NCBI RefSeq assembly: GCF_002994745.2
Contig: NC_037092.1
Coordinates: 18,219,501 to 18,283,500, forward strand
From: Rosa chinensis
Lineage: Eukaryota; Streptophyta; Magnoliopsida; Rosales; Rosaceae
DNA length: 64,000 nucleotides
Direction of reading: 5' to 3'
Part shown: positions 1 through 12,079 of the stretch, piece by piece
Layout: each line of letters starts with the position of its first letter
How positions within the stretch are numbered: the stretch's first letter is position 1
Made by a program: the position numbers and the translations under genes
The notes under the pieces: generated by a model
Database searches by the model: none
What the model was told of the DNA's origin: nothing
What the model saw: the letters and a program-made list of their open reading frames with translations, nothing else

Positions 1-1088
1 TTATGTCGATGACATGAACCTAATTGAAACTCTAGATGAGTTGAAGGAAACTGCTAAGTACTTGAAATCCGAATTTGAGATGAAAGATCTTGGGAAAACA
101 CGGTTTTGCCTTGGACTAGAACTCGAGCACCGTAGTGATGGGATTATGATCCATTAGTTAGCATATACTAAAAAATTATTAAGGCGCTTTAATGAAGATA
201 AAGCAAAGCCTATGAGTACTCCCATGATCGGTCGTAGTCTTGAGCCTGAAAAAGATCTGTTTCGTCCAAGGGATGAGGATGAAGACTTATTAGAGGCTGA
301 AGTTCCCTATCTAAGTGCAATAGGCCCATTTATTGTACTTAGCTCAATGCACAAGACCAGACATCTCATTCGCAGTGAACTTGTTAGCTCGACACAGTTC
401 TATACTAACACGCCGCCATTGGATTTGCATAAAGACAATCTTTTGATACTTGAGAGGTACGATTGATATGGGCTTGTTCTATCCCTACAGAGAGAAAAGA
501 AATAACTGAAGTGTGGGATCGGACTCCACAAGGCAAAACGCCATCTTCTGTGCTCCTCCTCCCTTCCATCAAAATGACAACGACGTCTTGATGGGTTTTG
601 CTGATGTAGGGTATCTCTCTGACCCTCACAAAAGTCACTCCCAAACAGGTTATATCTTTACCATGGGAAGCACTGCGATATCTTGTAGGTTTACAAAGCA
701 GACCTTTGTTGCTACTTCCTCAAATCATGCAGAGATTATCGCTCTACATGAAGCCGTGCGAGAATGCATATGGCTAAGGTCTGTAGTTAGACACATTCGA
801 GGAACTTGTGGTTTGAAGTCTGCCACAGATGAACCTACATGCATTTATGAAGATAATGCAGCTTGTATTGAGCAAATGAAGTTAGGTTTCATCAAGGGCG
901 ACAACACCAAGCATATATCGTCTAAGTTCTTTTACAATCAGCAACAACAAACACTTCTAAATATTGAAGTGAATCAAATCCGTTCAGAGAATAATGTAGC
1001 GGACTTGTTTCCCAAGTCGTTACCTAAATCTACATTCGAGAAACATGTGAAGAGCATCGGATTAAGAAAGTTATCCAAACTCCCATAA
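1..1088 (+). pseudogene. Ty1/copia polyprotein remnant (reverse transcriptase end plus RNase H)
   Basis: The window opens inside a copia-type pol gene. The first bases encode the reverse-transcriptase active-site motif YVDD, followed by the usual connecting segment (KDLGKTRFCLGLE). An in-frame TAG near 156-158 breaks this frame. A middle stretch (about 320-560) is scrambled or deleted and reading frames shift there. From about 590 to 1088 a frame resumes with a copia RNase H: GFADVGYLSD, then SRFTKQ-type and EIIALHEAVRE segments, an EDNAAC motif, and a normal ending at TAA. The original element would have copied its RNA into DNA inside virus-like particles. This copy is dead because of the stop, the scrambled middle and the missing 5' part, which lies outside the window. 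Family assignment is firm; the lineage within copia is not determined. Confidence 0.85.
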
Positions 1089-1109
1089 TTGTGGAAATCA
1101 GGGGGAGAC

Positions 1110-1465
1110 CTTGACATCAGAGGGAGGTATGATGTCTACATGTTCGATCTCGAAGAGTGAAGGACGTTTGTGCTCTTTTTGCCCTTCGACCAGGGTTATT
1201 TTTGTCCCATAGGGTTTTTGTTACCTGGCAAGGTTTTTAGTGAGGCAACGATCAAAACGTCATCACTGAGTTTGAGGGGCACAAGGGGGAGTGTGGAAGA
1301 ATGTCGACTACTCCACATTCACGCGCGTTGTACTCTTTTTCTCCTTCAACTAAGGTTGTTTTTTCCCACAGGGCTTTTATTAATTACTTGGTAAGGTTTT
1401 TGATGAGACAACTTAGAAGTGCATAGCAGAGGCAACACTATTGACATGGAATATCCAATGGGGAG
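1110..1465 (+). repeat. copia 3' untranslated segment with a duplicated block and polypurine tract
   Basis: Between the RNase H stop and the LTR there are two diverged copies of a block of about 85 bp (roughly 1165-1250 and 1330-1410). Each reads like TGTGCTCTTTTTGCCCTTCG and ends in a CAAGGTTTTTxxTGAGxCAAC phrase. The same block appears reverse-complemented at about 34330-34440 beside the LTR of the second copia element, so the two elements are related. The segment ends in the purine-rich run AATGGGGAG directly before the LTR, a good polypurine tract. Confidence 0.6.
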
Positions 1466-1669
1466 TGTTGTAAATGATAATGACTATTCATGCAATAGGT
1501 ATTGCTTAATGTATGCGATTGACAGACTCGTAATGTATGCGATTGACATACTCGTAATATGCGATTGATTAGTATAGCTATTATGTATTGCCTTTTGTAT
1601 ACATGATGTAACCCTATATAAACCTCATGGTGAGATGAATACAATACAATTATCCAATTCTCTACAACA
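1466..1669 (+). repeat. 3' LTR of the copia element
   Basis: The LTR starts TGTTGTAAATG right after the AATGGGGAG purine tract and runs to ...CTACAACA, giving inverted ends TGTTGT/ACAACA. It contains a CTATATAAA box near 1613, consistent with an LTR promoter, and a short tandem duplication of GTATGCGATTGACA around 1511-1553. The 5' LTR lies outside the window, so the end was set by comparison with the element at 34132-42562, whose LTR also begins TGTTGTAAAT on its sense strand. The right boundary could be up to about 8 bp further out. Confidence 0.6.
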
Positions 1670-2010
1670 ATTTAAACATTATTTTAGGAGAAACTTCTCA
1701 TAAACAAGGACTTTTTATTCACATCCAATCAGATTACAAGTATTTTACTAATCATATAAGCTTCAACTAGTTTAGGTTGGGAAATAACTTGAGCAAATGG
1801 CCATACATCCCACCTTATTGGTTTTTTTATATCCAATTTCCCCTTCAAATTTTGTAATTGCTTGTTCAGAAAAAAAAAAAAAAATGAACCCTTCTACAAC
1901 AGTCAACAAATTGATACCAAGTAATAGTAACAAAAAAACCAATTGACACCAAATAATAACCTCACAACATTATAGCATATATTCTAGCATTTGTCCCATT
2001 TTCTTCAACT

Positions 2011-4325
2011 TCATCCCTTTGGCTTGTGCTCTGGCTTGTGAGTAATGTCAACATCAACATGAACAAAAGCTCGTTCAACCTCAGGAAGATTCTCAAGCTT
2101 TTCTTGGAGTGCCTCTCCGATATTATGTGCATCACTGAGAGACATGTCCCCAGGTAAGACTACATGAACCTCTACAAAATAGTTAACACCAAATGTGTAT
2201 GCTCTCACTGTCTCAATGTGCTTGATCTCCTTGTCATGGTTCCAAATTAGATATGTTAACTTGGCCAAGTACTCTGCTGGTGCTGTCTTCCCAATTAGCG
2301 ACCACACATTGTCCATCACTGTTTTTGCCCAATTCGCCATTGTATACAAAGCAATCTGCATTCATTATGTGTATGATTAGAATCTTGATAGTAACAAATT
2401 TAGGACTGTGACATTTCACATTGTATGATGAGAGATAAATTTTGAGAATTAGTAACTTGAACTTACGATGATAGCTCCAATTGGATCGATCCACCAGTAA
2501 AACCTGACTGCTAACACTGCTGATGCAAGACCAATTGCATTAGTGATGACATCAAATAGATGATCTTGAGCATATGCTCGAACAATTTCGTTTTTGAATC
2601 TTCGACAGTATACCGTTAGAACAATCTTGACTATTGTGACAGAGACCATTATCCCTATCATCCATTTCTCTTTCTCTGGGTCCTTATCAGGTTGAGTCTG
2701 CAAGAAGTGAATGGTGAATTTATAAGATGGTATTGAAACAAAATTACATTTCTGTTACATTTTTGTATACGTGAAGAATATCATCCTTTCAGTGAACTCT
2801 TCAGATACCTTCATGACAAGTTGTCGGCCTGATTCAAACAAAATTTGCAATCCAAGAGTTGCCATTACTGATGCAAAAACAACAATTCCCTGCAATGCAT
2901 TTGAGAGTTACTAGATGCAGCCAAAGACAAAAGGAAAAGAAAAGCAATAGATTGTTATGACTTATGATCACTGATGACTCCTTAAAGGTTTTCACTGATG
3001 TCTCCTGAAGTTGGTTAATGCTTACCACAGGTTGCATCCGAGTCTTGCCAATCGGGTAGTGATACTGATTTGGTTTTCTCATTGCAGAAGCTGTAAACCA
3101 AAGGATGAACCCTGACAAGAGGTCTAAGAGGGAGTCCAAAGTTGAAGCTATTACTGCCAATGATCTGCTCTGAATAGAAGCATACACTTTTGCTAGGAAG
3201 AGCACCAAATTAGCCGCATTGGATGCATATATTGCTATCCTTTCACTCCTTTCAAGCTGTGTCATCTCATCCTGAAACCAAAAGTTTTTAGGTGAATACC
3301 AATATAAAGGTTTTGATTATATCACACTGCTTAAGTTTGTGACATGAATTGCAATGCGGCGTTGAGATTTTAATTCATGTTGATGATCTATTGTAGCAAA
3401 TTCTTGACCAAAAGAAAATCTATAGAAGCAAATTAACATTAAGGACCAATTTCATTTTACCTCCTTACCCTTTACACATTAAATCAGTTGTGGCCCTGCA
3501 CTTTTAATTTCATCACATGTATCCCTATGCTCTCCGATTTAACCAATCATGTCCAATAATTAGTTTTTTTTTTATCAAGTTTTTGCAAATTGAAAATGTG
3601 GCTTCTATGGGCTCCCTTAATGATAATGATTCACTAAAGTGGCATGCAAAATTATATCTGTGACTACAATTCCAAAATACATCGCACAATAGTTGGCAAA
3701 AAAGCCAAGAGTTAGACAAGATTGATTGAAATTGGTAAATTCAGGGGCACCCATGATAAAATCTGCACTTTTAAGACACAAATGATTTAGGGTGTAAAGA
3801 TCATGGAGATAAAATGAAATTTGCCCTAACACTAATCTAAGAAACGTACATATGTGTAAACAAAAAGGGGCAACTGATCCTACTGCAAACCAATCTAAAA
3901 GCAAACCTTTGTTAAACTTCCAGGCCAAAAACCCATTTCAGAAAATGAGTCTAATTCATTGAAACCTTTGAGAAGTTTGTTCTGCCTCCTGTAATACTGT
4001 GCAACCTTTCTTTTCGTCCCTGTGATAAAAAAACGAAAGAGAATTTCAATATTAACTCAAGTTTTAAGCAAAAATACTAGTTTTTCTTTGTGAATCAGAT
4101 TCAAAGCACTGTAAGAAGAGGACATGAGTCCTCACGTAATGACTGAACAAAAGAGCCAAAGCCAAAAAAAGGATCCATGTTGTTTCTCTCAGCTGGAAGC
4201 TTGAAGCCATCCATATTGAGCCGCCACGCCGGCTCACTTGGCAGTGTCACAGTCTCTCTTGTCAGATCCGGCGACAACAGCTCTGTGCGGTAATCCAAAG
4301 AATCTGTTCGAAGTTCTGTCACCAT
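2011..4325 (-). CDS. MTP10: Metal tolerance protein, Mn-type cation diffusion facilitator (MTP9/10/11 clade)
   Basis: Six exons join in frame to 401 aa: 4325-4136, 4019-3907, 3271-3026, 2889-2809, 2697-2467 and 2355-2011. All introns are GT-AG. CDF proteins export divalent metal by proton antiport at Golgi, prevacuolar, vacuolar or plasma membranes. Residues about 1-100 form the long N-terminal extension of the plant Mn-CDF group. The membrane domain follows, with DSLLD at 147-151 and DHLFD at 255-259. These DxxxD pairs mark the Mn subgroup; Zn transporters have HxxxD. The C-terminal cytoplasmic domain ends in the clade-typical [16 protein letters not shown]. Length matches Arabidopsis MTP9-11 (about 390-430 aa). 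The paralogue name is my best guess from the N-terminus; MTP9 or MTP11 are alternatives. No lesion is visible. Intron 2 (635 bp) holds a MITE-like insertion. The gene stands alone. Confidence 0.92.
3437..3829. mobile_element. MITE-like insertion in intron 2 of the MTP gene
   Basis: The two ends are inverted copies. The left end reads AAGGACCAATTTCATTTTAC and the right end, reverse-complemented, reads AGGGCAAATTTCATTTTATC. Between them there is no coding sequence. The flanks (AACATTA on the left, AACACTA on the right) may be a worn target duplication, but it is not clean. It explains why this intron is five times longer than its neighbours. Superfamily not assigned. Confidence 0.45.
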
Positions 4326-4372
4326 TTTTCTGAGCAGAAAGACTTGCTATAGAGAAGGCGAGTATTGTGACT

Positions 4373-4383
4373 CAATATATAAA
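4373..4383 (-). promoter_or_regulatory. Possible TATA box of the MTP gene
   Basis: On the minus strand CTTTATATATTG lies about 50 bp upstream of the MTP start codon and is followed by a pyrimidine-rich leader. Spacing fits a plant core promoter with a short 5' UTR. This is only a motif match. Confidence 0.35.
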
Positions 4384-4389
4384 GAAAAA

Positions 4390-5343
4390 CATAGCAAGGT
4401 TATAAATGTTATTTCCGAGTCAAGAAAGAATCAGTCAGAAACTTGAAGAATCATATTATAGTCACTAGAGAAAGCATGGACGATGTTGGTTTGATGTTAA
4501 CAGTACAAAGTCACCCTTAAAAATTTATACGGAATAACATGCAGTTTTCAGAAATTGGAGACAATTTTAAAGTATATTCGTCTATGGCACCATAAGAGCT
4601 GACTTTTCGTGCAAGGAATATGTACCCCATTTGTATAAAATGTGTGTGGAAGGAACTAATAGCATCTACTTGGGGAATCTGTCTTCCTCTTGTTCAGACC
4701 ATAGAGATAAAGATTTATAATAGTTTTGGTGTGCTTTGCTTGACACGTGGATCAGATGTGACTAAAGAACACTGATTCTAATTTCCATTTAGTGTGCACA
4801 TTTAGTGCACAATGACTAAAGAACACAGATTGTTACCCGTGTATTTCCAAGTCATTGTCGATTTTTTAGGTGGTTCTAACTTCGAACAATGGATTCAACC
4901 CGCATAGCTGTTGATGCATGTATCTGGAAAGCGACTTTTTCACTTTTGATGAAGTGATACTTTAGGAGAATGATTCCTGCCCCTCGATTTGCCAAAAAGT
5001 GAAAAAATGAACCTTTATGTCTTTTTTGGTTCGTGGAATTGATGGAAACTGATTCACTTCATGTATTTGATAAGACAAGGAGAGAAACAAGTTTACCAAA
5101 GAAAAGAAAAAGCCAATGAAGGTTGGCAGAGATGGCAAGAGACACTTGCTTAAGTGGAACTCCAACAATTTCTGTGGGTTGTTGTTCCTAATTAATTTAA
5201 TTGTAGAAATTAAATATTAAAATATTTTGAAAAAACAAGAGCAGCAAATCCACGAAAATCACCCAAATTCGAGCTCCAATATTTACAAGTCTCTCATTGG
5301 TAGGTTGCTGAGTACTGGGATCATGTGGGACCAATGTGACACG
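4390..5343. other. Intergenic stretch, no gene seen
   Basis: AT-rich upstream flank of the MTP gene. A short direct repeat of CTAAAGAACACxGATT occurs at about 4762 and 4815. No open frame resembles a known family. Confidence 0.5.
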
Positions 5344-5351
5344 AGTAAAGG

Positions 5352-6160
5352 TAGGGCTGCACACGGATTGGGTTGGATCGGTTTTGACTCAAAACCATCT
5401 CTATGCCAAAATAAGCGGTTTAGGCATTTTGGAAACCGGTCATCAAAAAAGAAGAAGCTCAATCCGACCCAATCCAATCCAATTAAAGATGGTTTGGTTT
5501 GGTCGGTTAGGCGGTTTTCACCTATATAATATTAACATGCTATTTATAAAAAAATTCATATTAAAAATTCAGTCTCAAGAATTGAAATTGTGTTAAATTA
5601 TCTAAATTTAAAATTCAATAATTAAAATCCAAAATATATAGTCCAAAACTAAAACCTAAATTAGATTCAAAGTGATTCACTTATTTAACGACTTAGCCAT
5701 CAATACTAGCTTAATATGATAGTATTAAAGGTCAAAGAATGAGAGATTGAGAGATCAGAGATGTGATATGAAATGATCAAAAAAATTGTAGCGATTATAT
5801 ACTAAGGTTTTAGGCCTTTGAGCCTTGAATTCAATACGATAGTATATCATTTGAGAATAAAGTTATAACTGGAGATTTAGAACTTACTTAGAACAAACCG
5901 GACAAATGAATATATATTTATTATGTGTGTGTGTGTGTATATATATATATAAACCTTTTCTCTTATGTTTCAAACATACCGGTCGGTTTGGGTTTCGCGG
6001 TTTAAGTACAAGAGAAACCGAACCAACCCAGTTTATAAATAGTTTGGTTCGGTATTGAACCGATTTTCAATTTTTAAAGTTAAAAAACCTTAACCAAACC
6101 ATATTTATCGGTCGGTTTTGACCGGTTTGGCCGGTTTGTACCATGTTTTGCACACCCCTA
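5352..6160. mobile_element. hAT-type non-autonomous DNA transposon
   Basis: The element is bounded by an exact 8-bp direct repeat, AGTAAAGG (5344-5351 and 6161-6168), the target-site length of hAT transposons. Termini are TAGGGCTGCAC and, reverse-complemented from the right, TAGGGGTGTGC, which match the T/CAGGG start of hAT ends. Subterminal regions on both sides are full of short GGTTTGGT/ACCGGTTTGG repeats, likely transposase-binding type. No transposase frame is present; the centre is AT-rich with a GT/AT microsatellite near 5930-5950. Confidence 0.75.
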
Positions 6161-7010
6161 AGTAAAGGTGTCAGCTTCCAGAGAGTCAGAGTCAGAGTCA
6201 TCACAAGACCTGATTGTAGGATGCCTGCGAGCTTTCAAGGTAGAAAATCTTGGCAAGCGGGGTATGACTGCCTTCAAGTGGTAATTGGCGCTGGACACAG
6301 ATGTTAGTTGGATTCCTATGGGCCACAATTGAGTTATAATTTATGTACTGGTGGGCTGCGTCCCCCCATCCAAATACCCAACAAAAAAAAAAAAAAAAAG
6401 TGGGGGAAAGTGAATCCTCCCATACTCCAAAAGGATTCATTTTCCCTTACTTTGTCCTTACACTAATTACTCACATTTTTTAAAATAACTTTTTTAGTAT
6501 TACCGAACATTAGAATTGAAAAGTTCATGAGAATCTTAATTTTCTATCCCATAAAAAAAGACAAAGGAAACACTTTTATTTATGCTAACCAAACAAGGTA
6601 GGGTGCATTGGGTTTGTTAGTGCAGTGTTTATTTGATTGGCATTTCCTAAGCGCAACAACCAAGAGTCATGTTTTCATGTAATAGCTTTCTATTCTTGGA
6701 TCCTTAGAAGAATGGAATGCTTCAAGCTTCATCCACAACTCTCATCAATCAGGTATGTCTTGCATACATGTGCATGCTTGTAAAGTAGTTAGGACTGAAC
6801 TTGTCTTTAAATCCTATTGTAGGATGCGAAAATCTTTTCAATCCTAATGTACTGATATGCAAATTTTTAGAAGGTTTTATCCAAAGCATTCAAACTTTCT
6901 TAAATTGGTTTATGGACTTTTCCTTTCAAATGTCTGATTTTAATCCATGGATAAAAACCTTTTTGAAAAGCCTTTCCGTAGCAGAAACCCTAGGAGACCC
7001 TAGTTCATTC

Positions 7011-7059
<49 letters not shown>

Positions 7060-8224
7060 TCACGTTGTTAGGGTCGGTACACCAGAACATAAAAGATATC
7101 ACTGCTACGTTTCTAAAGAGGTTTATGATCTTTCATCCTCAGAAAGTATTGAGCCAATATTGTTGTTGAGAATTCTTCATGAGCTGTTCTTTGTTTAGCT
7201 CTTGAAGGATTATCAAATCCCAAGCTTTTTTCTGTCAAAAAAGTTTTCTGATTTTATGCTTCATGTGTGTTGGTAGTTCATGCATGATTGGTGCCTTGAG
7301 GTGATTGACAACCGAGGTGAGAGTTGTGTCATCTCAAGATTGACAAAGGAGAACAAGTTCACTGATCTGAAAGTAGCAAAGATGAGAAGACACCGATGCC
7401 CACTAGATTGGTTCTAGTAGATGAGTTGTGTAAGATCTTTATGTACTTTCCTATTCATATAGTGGATTGTTCACCGGCATAGTGCCCGCAGTTGTTTACC
7501 TCTTTGGAGGGTTTTAATGCGTCAACAGATCTTGTGTTATGTGTGATGATTTTACTTTGGATGGTTTGGTGAATTGATTAAATCATAACATCATCAAAGA
7601 TCTGTATCTTCAATTAGGACTCAAGTTCAACTTCAATCCTATATTAGGATGCGAACGGAGCTGCACTCCTAAGACTGATTTCTAAAGTTGTTGACACATT
7701 GATCAGTTGCTTTGGTTGGGAAATACATATATCCATTCTGTAATTTCAGTTTGCTTTTCCCTTTTTCATTTTTTTGTGTGTGATATGAAAATATATTTCA
7801 TGAGTAACATAAATCATGCATTCATACATATTCAAGATCAAAACATTGTCTTGCAAAAAGGAAAGAGTTAGTACTACTTCCCATTTAACAATAAACTATT
7901 ACATTATATTTTTTCGTAAAGTGTTAAAAAAATAATAATAATAAAAATAAAAATAAAAATAAAAAAACCTATCACATTAGGCTAATTATCTAGCAATAAC
8001 ATCTCATAAAACAAAATTAAAAAAAAAAAATGCGGCTTTGGCCACACATTGTACAACTCGACCGTAAGCTTTTACCTTTTACTCAGCATTGGTTTTTTTT
8101 TTTTTTAACAGTCTCATTTCGCAAAGTAAACATGACGTAAAAATGACAACTTCATACAGACATACACCACACATATGTGTAATAGAAAACCACACAAGAT
8201 CGATTCTCTCAAAGTTAAGTTAAT
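6161..8224. other. Intergenic stretch with a microsatellite, no gene supported
   Basis: Mostly AT-rich unique-looking sequence. An (AT)n(GT)n microsatellite sits at about 7006-7055. A phrase of the form TCCTATTGTAGGATGCGAA occurs near 6812 and a variant near 7635. An open frame at 6801-7169 spans the microsatellite and resembles nothing, so it is not called as a gene. Confidence 0.5.
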
Positions 8225-8836
8225 ATATATTTGGCACGTGCTTTTGCTGATTTATTGATTATTTGGCAGCGGCTCAAGCATTTGGCAGTGACAATAGTTG
8301 CGGGTCGGCGGATTTTTACGAGGATCTTTTTTTGGGGCAATGGATTGATGGCAGTCCAAGCTGCCGGATTCTTCCATTTGGGTAGTGTTGTCATCCACCA
8401 ACTTTGGCCTAGCCAGGCTGATTCGCATATGTTGGGTATGGGGTGGGGCTTTTAGGTGTCACTCTGAGCTTCAATTGGAGTGGGTTACCATGTTAGGCTA
8501 GGCCCTAAGGGAGAGTGTTTTGGCATCCTCACTTTTCTCCTAATGCTTGGTTTTCTTGAGCTTGCAATTATGAAAATTTCACATAATCATTTAATCGAAG
8601 AATCTTTCAAGCGTATCACAATTGAGTACATTAGCGGTGGAAGAGTCATTTATTTGCTTAGGTAATTAGAGACTTTTTATCTTTTGTATGCTTGCTTTTA
8701 ATAAGTGAGAGACAATGTACGAATGATGGTACTAGTTTTTCCCGAACTACTTGGCCACTGATTTAGGGTGCAAGTATAACTTATTTATTGTATGTGTTGT
8801 TCTAGAATTGGGATTAATGAAATCTCTTTCTCTTTG
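8225..8836 (+). mobile_element. Probable 3' fragment of a LINE-type retroelement (left part)
   Basis: The segment ends ...GGGATTAATGAAATCTCTTTC, like the 3' tails of the other LINEs here (TTAATGAAGTTCTTTTTGAT at about 25470). If the solo LTR 8837-11395 and one target copy are removed, this tail runs directly into CTTTG followed by A8 at 11401. That would restore a polyA end. No reverse transcriptase is left, so the call rests on the tail only. Confidence 0.4.
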
Positions 8837-11395
8837 TGTCACGCCCCTGATTTTATACACAATAAATCGATATATAACCCTATAATTATATATGCGTGAA
8901 ATATTCAGCTATCAATACAAAATACTTAGAAACTTATTCCCTTTTAACCCAAGTACATATTGATGCCCTGAACCCACAAATTCTATATTGACTCGCCCCA
9001 TAGAGTCACACAACACATGAGTTTACGAATTAAATTGTCAACAACAAAATAAAACGTAAATACTCCTCAGAGCTCACTACAAACAGAAGTCTCTATAACG
9101 GTAAGGTCACAAAATTGACTTATTACCGTTAAGCTGCAAGCACGCTACCTCAGCATCAGCCACGATCAACCTGACTTGGAGAATAACCCCTACACCGTTG
9201 GAATGGTGTACCGGGTTGCCACACAACAAACCCGGTAAGCTTTTGCAAGCCCGTATGAGTAACTCAAACCACACACAACTCACACGAATCACCAGAATAA
9301 CTCACACGAATCACGTTTAAATCAATAAACAAAGCACGAGATAAACTCACTCAAATTATGTTTAAATCAATAAACAAAGCACGAGATAAACTCACTCAAA
9401 TCATGAGATAAACTCACTCAAATCACGAGATAAACTCACACGTTTAAATGAATAAACAAGCACGAGATAAACTCACTCAAATCACGAGATAAACTCACAC
9501 GTTTAAATGAATAAACAAGCACGGCGGACAGACTAGAGCTCTAACTGATCGTATTCACTAACCCGGCCAAAGGCATGAAGTCCCGATTTTCCCACCCACG
9601 ATCCTCAACTCGTAAGTCTTTGGACCCGCGGTATAAATACCAAAACATTAAAGAAGTCACAATGGACCCAAAATGTTACACGAATCTAAAATGAAAGATT
9701 CCCCGTAATTGATCCCTATCAATTACTCCCAGTAAAAACCCATATTTAAATAAACCAACCTCGAACTAAAATGTTCCTCAAATACACAAATCTCAACTCT
9801 TTTCAAAACAAATCGAAATCAACATTTCTACAATCATTTGTTTTCCAAAAGCCACAACCCAAAACAATAAAAAGCATCACTTCATGCATATTGTTTCAAA
9901 ATCCACAAACCACCAAAACACATATATTTCACGTAAATATATATATACGTAGTCATCCGCTCAGGAATGCCTACTAATACCAACTATAGTTTGTAGTTAA
10001 CTAAATAACTCTCAAAAGATAAAGGTAAGCCCGTTCGTAAATGAACTTCGTGAGATTACTCACCTCAGATTCCCGCTGCGTCTTCTATACAGAACCGAAC
10101 TAACACTATCACCAACAACTCGTCCAATTCACCTTTAGAAGCACCTAATCACCAATGATCTCAAATCAGTAACGATTCACATTTGATTAAAGTTCGAAAC
10201 CCCTATTTTGAACTAAAATCCCCAAAGTGGCGCCAATCGAGGCAAAACCACATCCGAGACCTCCCAAAGTCTCCGAAATACGTGCACGATCGATGTGACC
10301 AAACCACAAGTCGATCGGACGCTCAAATCCTCACTGAACGAATAATTTCACCGACATGAAACAGCAAAAATCATAACAATTCCATACGAACTCCAAAATT
10401 TGCATATTATATATCGAAACGCTCGTATCAACGAGTAGAACATATATAATACTAAAAACAGTTCCTTAAGTGGCCGGAACACCGCCGGAACGCCACCACA
10501 GACGGTGGCGCACCGCGGCCGGCCAAAACTCAATATTTCACAAAACTCCCAACATCAAAGTTCTTCATCTAAGCATGCTTGTGAATTCTCATAACTAGCT
10601 CGAAGTCAGAAAACAAGCTTAAGGGATCGAAAACTACCTCACAAGCTGTGAACAGTAATCCAATCTGAGTTGATCGAAGTTTTACGTGAATCGATCCAAA
10701 CAACCACCAAGGATCGATCAACGAGGCTGCTCTGAGCTCAACCAAGAAGACTTGAAGCCTCGCTGACGTCGGAACAAGGATTTCCTATCGGGTCCGAAAA
10801 CGGCAACCTGCACCGCCTTCTACCGCCGCCACCACCGAGAATCGGTGCTAGAGGACACCACAGGGACGACCAGACGGAGGAGACGAACTGATCTGGAAAG
10901 TTTCGTCGCCGGAGACCGCCGCAGTTCGCCGGAAAAGTCGGGTCGGATCGTTCGGGTTCGGGTCGGGTCAGCCGGATAATTTCGATTCTGAAGGTGCGAA
11001 CGAGAGAGAAGAGAGAGAAAGGAATGGTTTCCGGAAAAGGAAATTATGAAAATAGTAAGTTTCTCCTTCGGGAAACTTCTATTTATACCAAAATGGAAAT
11101 TTCTTCCAATGGCCATAACTTTCTCGATCATACGAACTCCGATTCTCGCGTTCCACATATCCACGAACTCGTATCGACACGCTCTACAACTTTCGTGAAG
11201 GAAGTTTTCGGAGAATCCCAACGAATAAAAAGTCAACCTTGAGCCCCCCCTAAAGTCATACCTTTCAAATAGAAATTCGTCCGAAACACTTCCGCTCCAT
11301 CCACGAGCCACGAAACCGTCCAACAACCATAAATTAGATTCCGAAAATTCCTCGGAAAATAATTACGAATTTCCGGGGCATCACACTTTGAAAAA
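8837..11395. repeat. Solo LTR, 2.56 kb, with 5-bp target duplication
   Basis: The ends TGTCACGCCCC and GGGGCATCACA are near-perfect inverted copies and begin and end TG...CA. The 5-bp repeat CTTTG flanks it exactly (8832-8836 and 11396-11400). No gag or pol frame, primer-binding site or second LTR is present, so it reads as a single long LTR left after recombination between two LTRs. It includes a GC-rich stretch near 10480-10960 in which small open frames arise by chance. Its layout resembles the LTRs at 38196 and 43169, probably Ty3/gypsy type, although the sequence has diverged. Confidence 0.65.
9290..9525. repeat. Minisatellite inside the solo LTR
   Basis: Tandem units combine GAGATAAACTCACTCAAATC and CGTTTAAATxAATAAACAAxG phrases in nested order with higher-order units of roughly 55 bp. 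The copies are very similar, so expansion was recent compared with the age of the LTR. Confidence 0.75.
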
Positions 11396-12079
11396 AAATT
11401 AAAATTCCTCTAATTAATGGATCGGAGTTGTAGATTCCCTCATTTATAAATTTCTACATAACTAAAATTTTCTCATCCAAAAGCAAGGGAATGTCACTAA
11501 TGGTCTTTTTCAATTTCTTTTCTCAATAAAGTATAATATACCAAATGCTTCTCCAAGTTTTTTTTTTTTTTTTTTCCAAAATCTCATTTATCAGATGAAT
11601 CACATTTTGCAATCGTAATATGAAGGGAGCAAGCGCCCTAGACTCAAAGACCCAATAGACAAAATAAAAAATAATCTAAATGTGCTACAAAATAAAAGTC
11701 GAAACCCAAAAACCCTAGATATCAAACCATAAGCTTCATAGTGATTTGGAGACTCGCTGCCATGGCTGCCAACCACCAAGTCAAAACAAAAATAACTTCA
11801 ACAAGAGCTTCACTTCAAGAGACCAAACATCTCTCCACCATCATTCTCCACTACCAAATTGCATGTAAAAGAAAAACAAAGATACTAAAGAACTTAGTCA
11901 AGGTAGTCGTGGAAGTAGAGACTACCAAGCAATATAACACCACTGGTAAGTGTCGATACAACAATAATTTTCAAGTATAAAGTTAGGTGAATAGATTATA
12001 TTGAGACTCTAAAGGTTGAATATGACGATGAGGTTATATACACTTATTAAAAGCATATATGTAATAAGTAGGATCATAC

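Noticed and set aside
6801..7169. 122-codon frame
   Set aside because: It includes a long AT/GT microsatellite and no recognisable domain.
9290..9525. Regular repeats considered as a CRISPR-like array
   Set aside because: Units are contiguous with no unique spacers, and the genome is eukaryotic.
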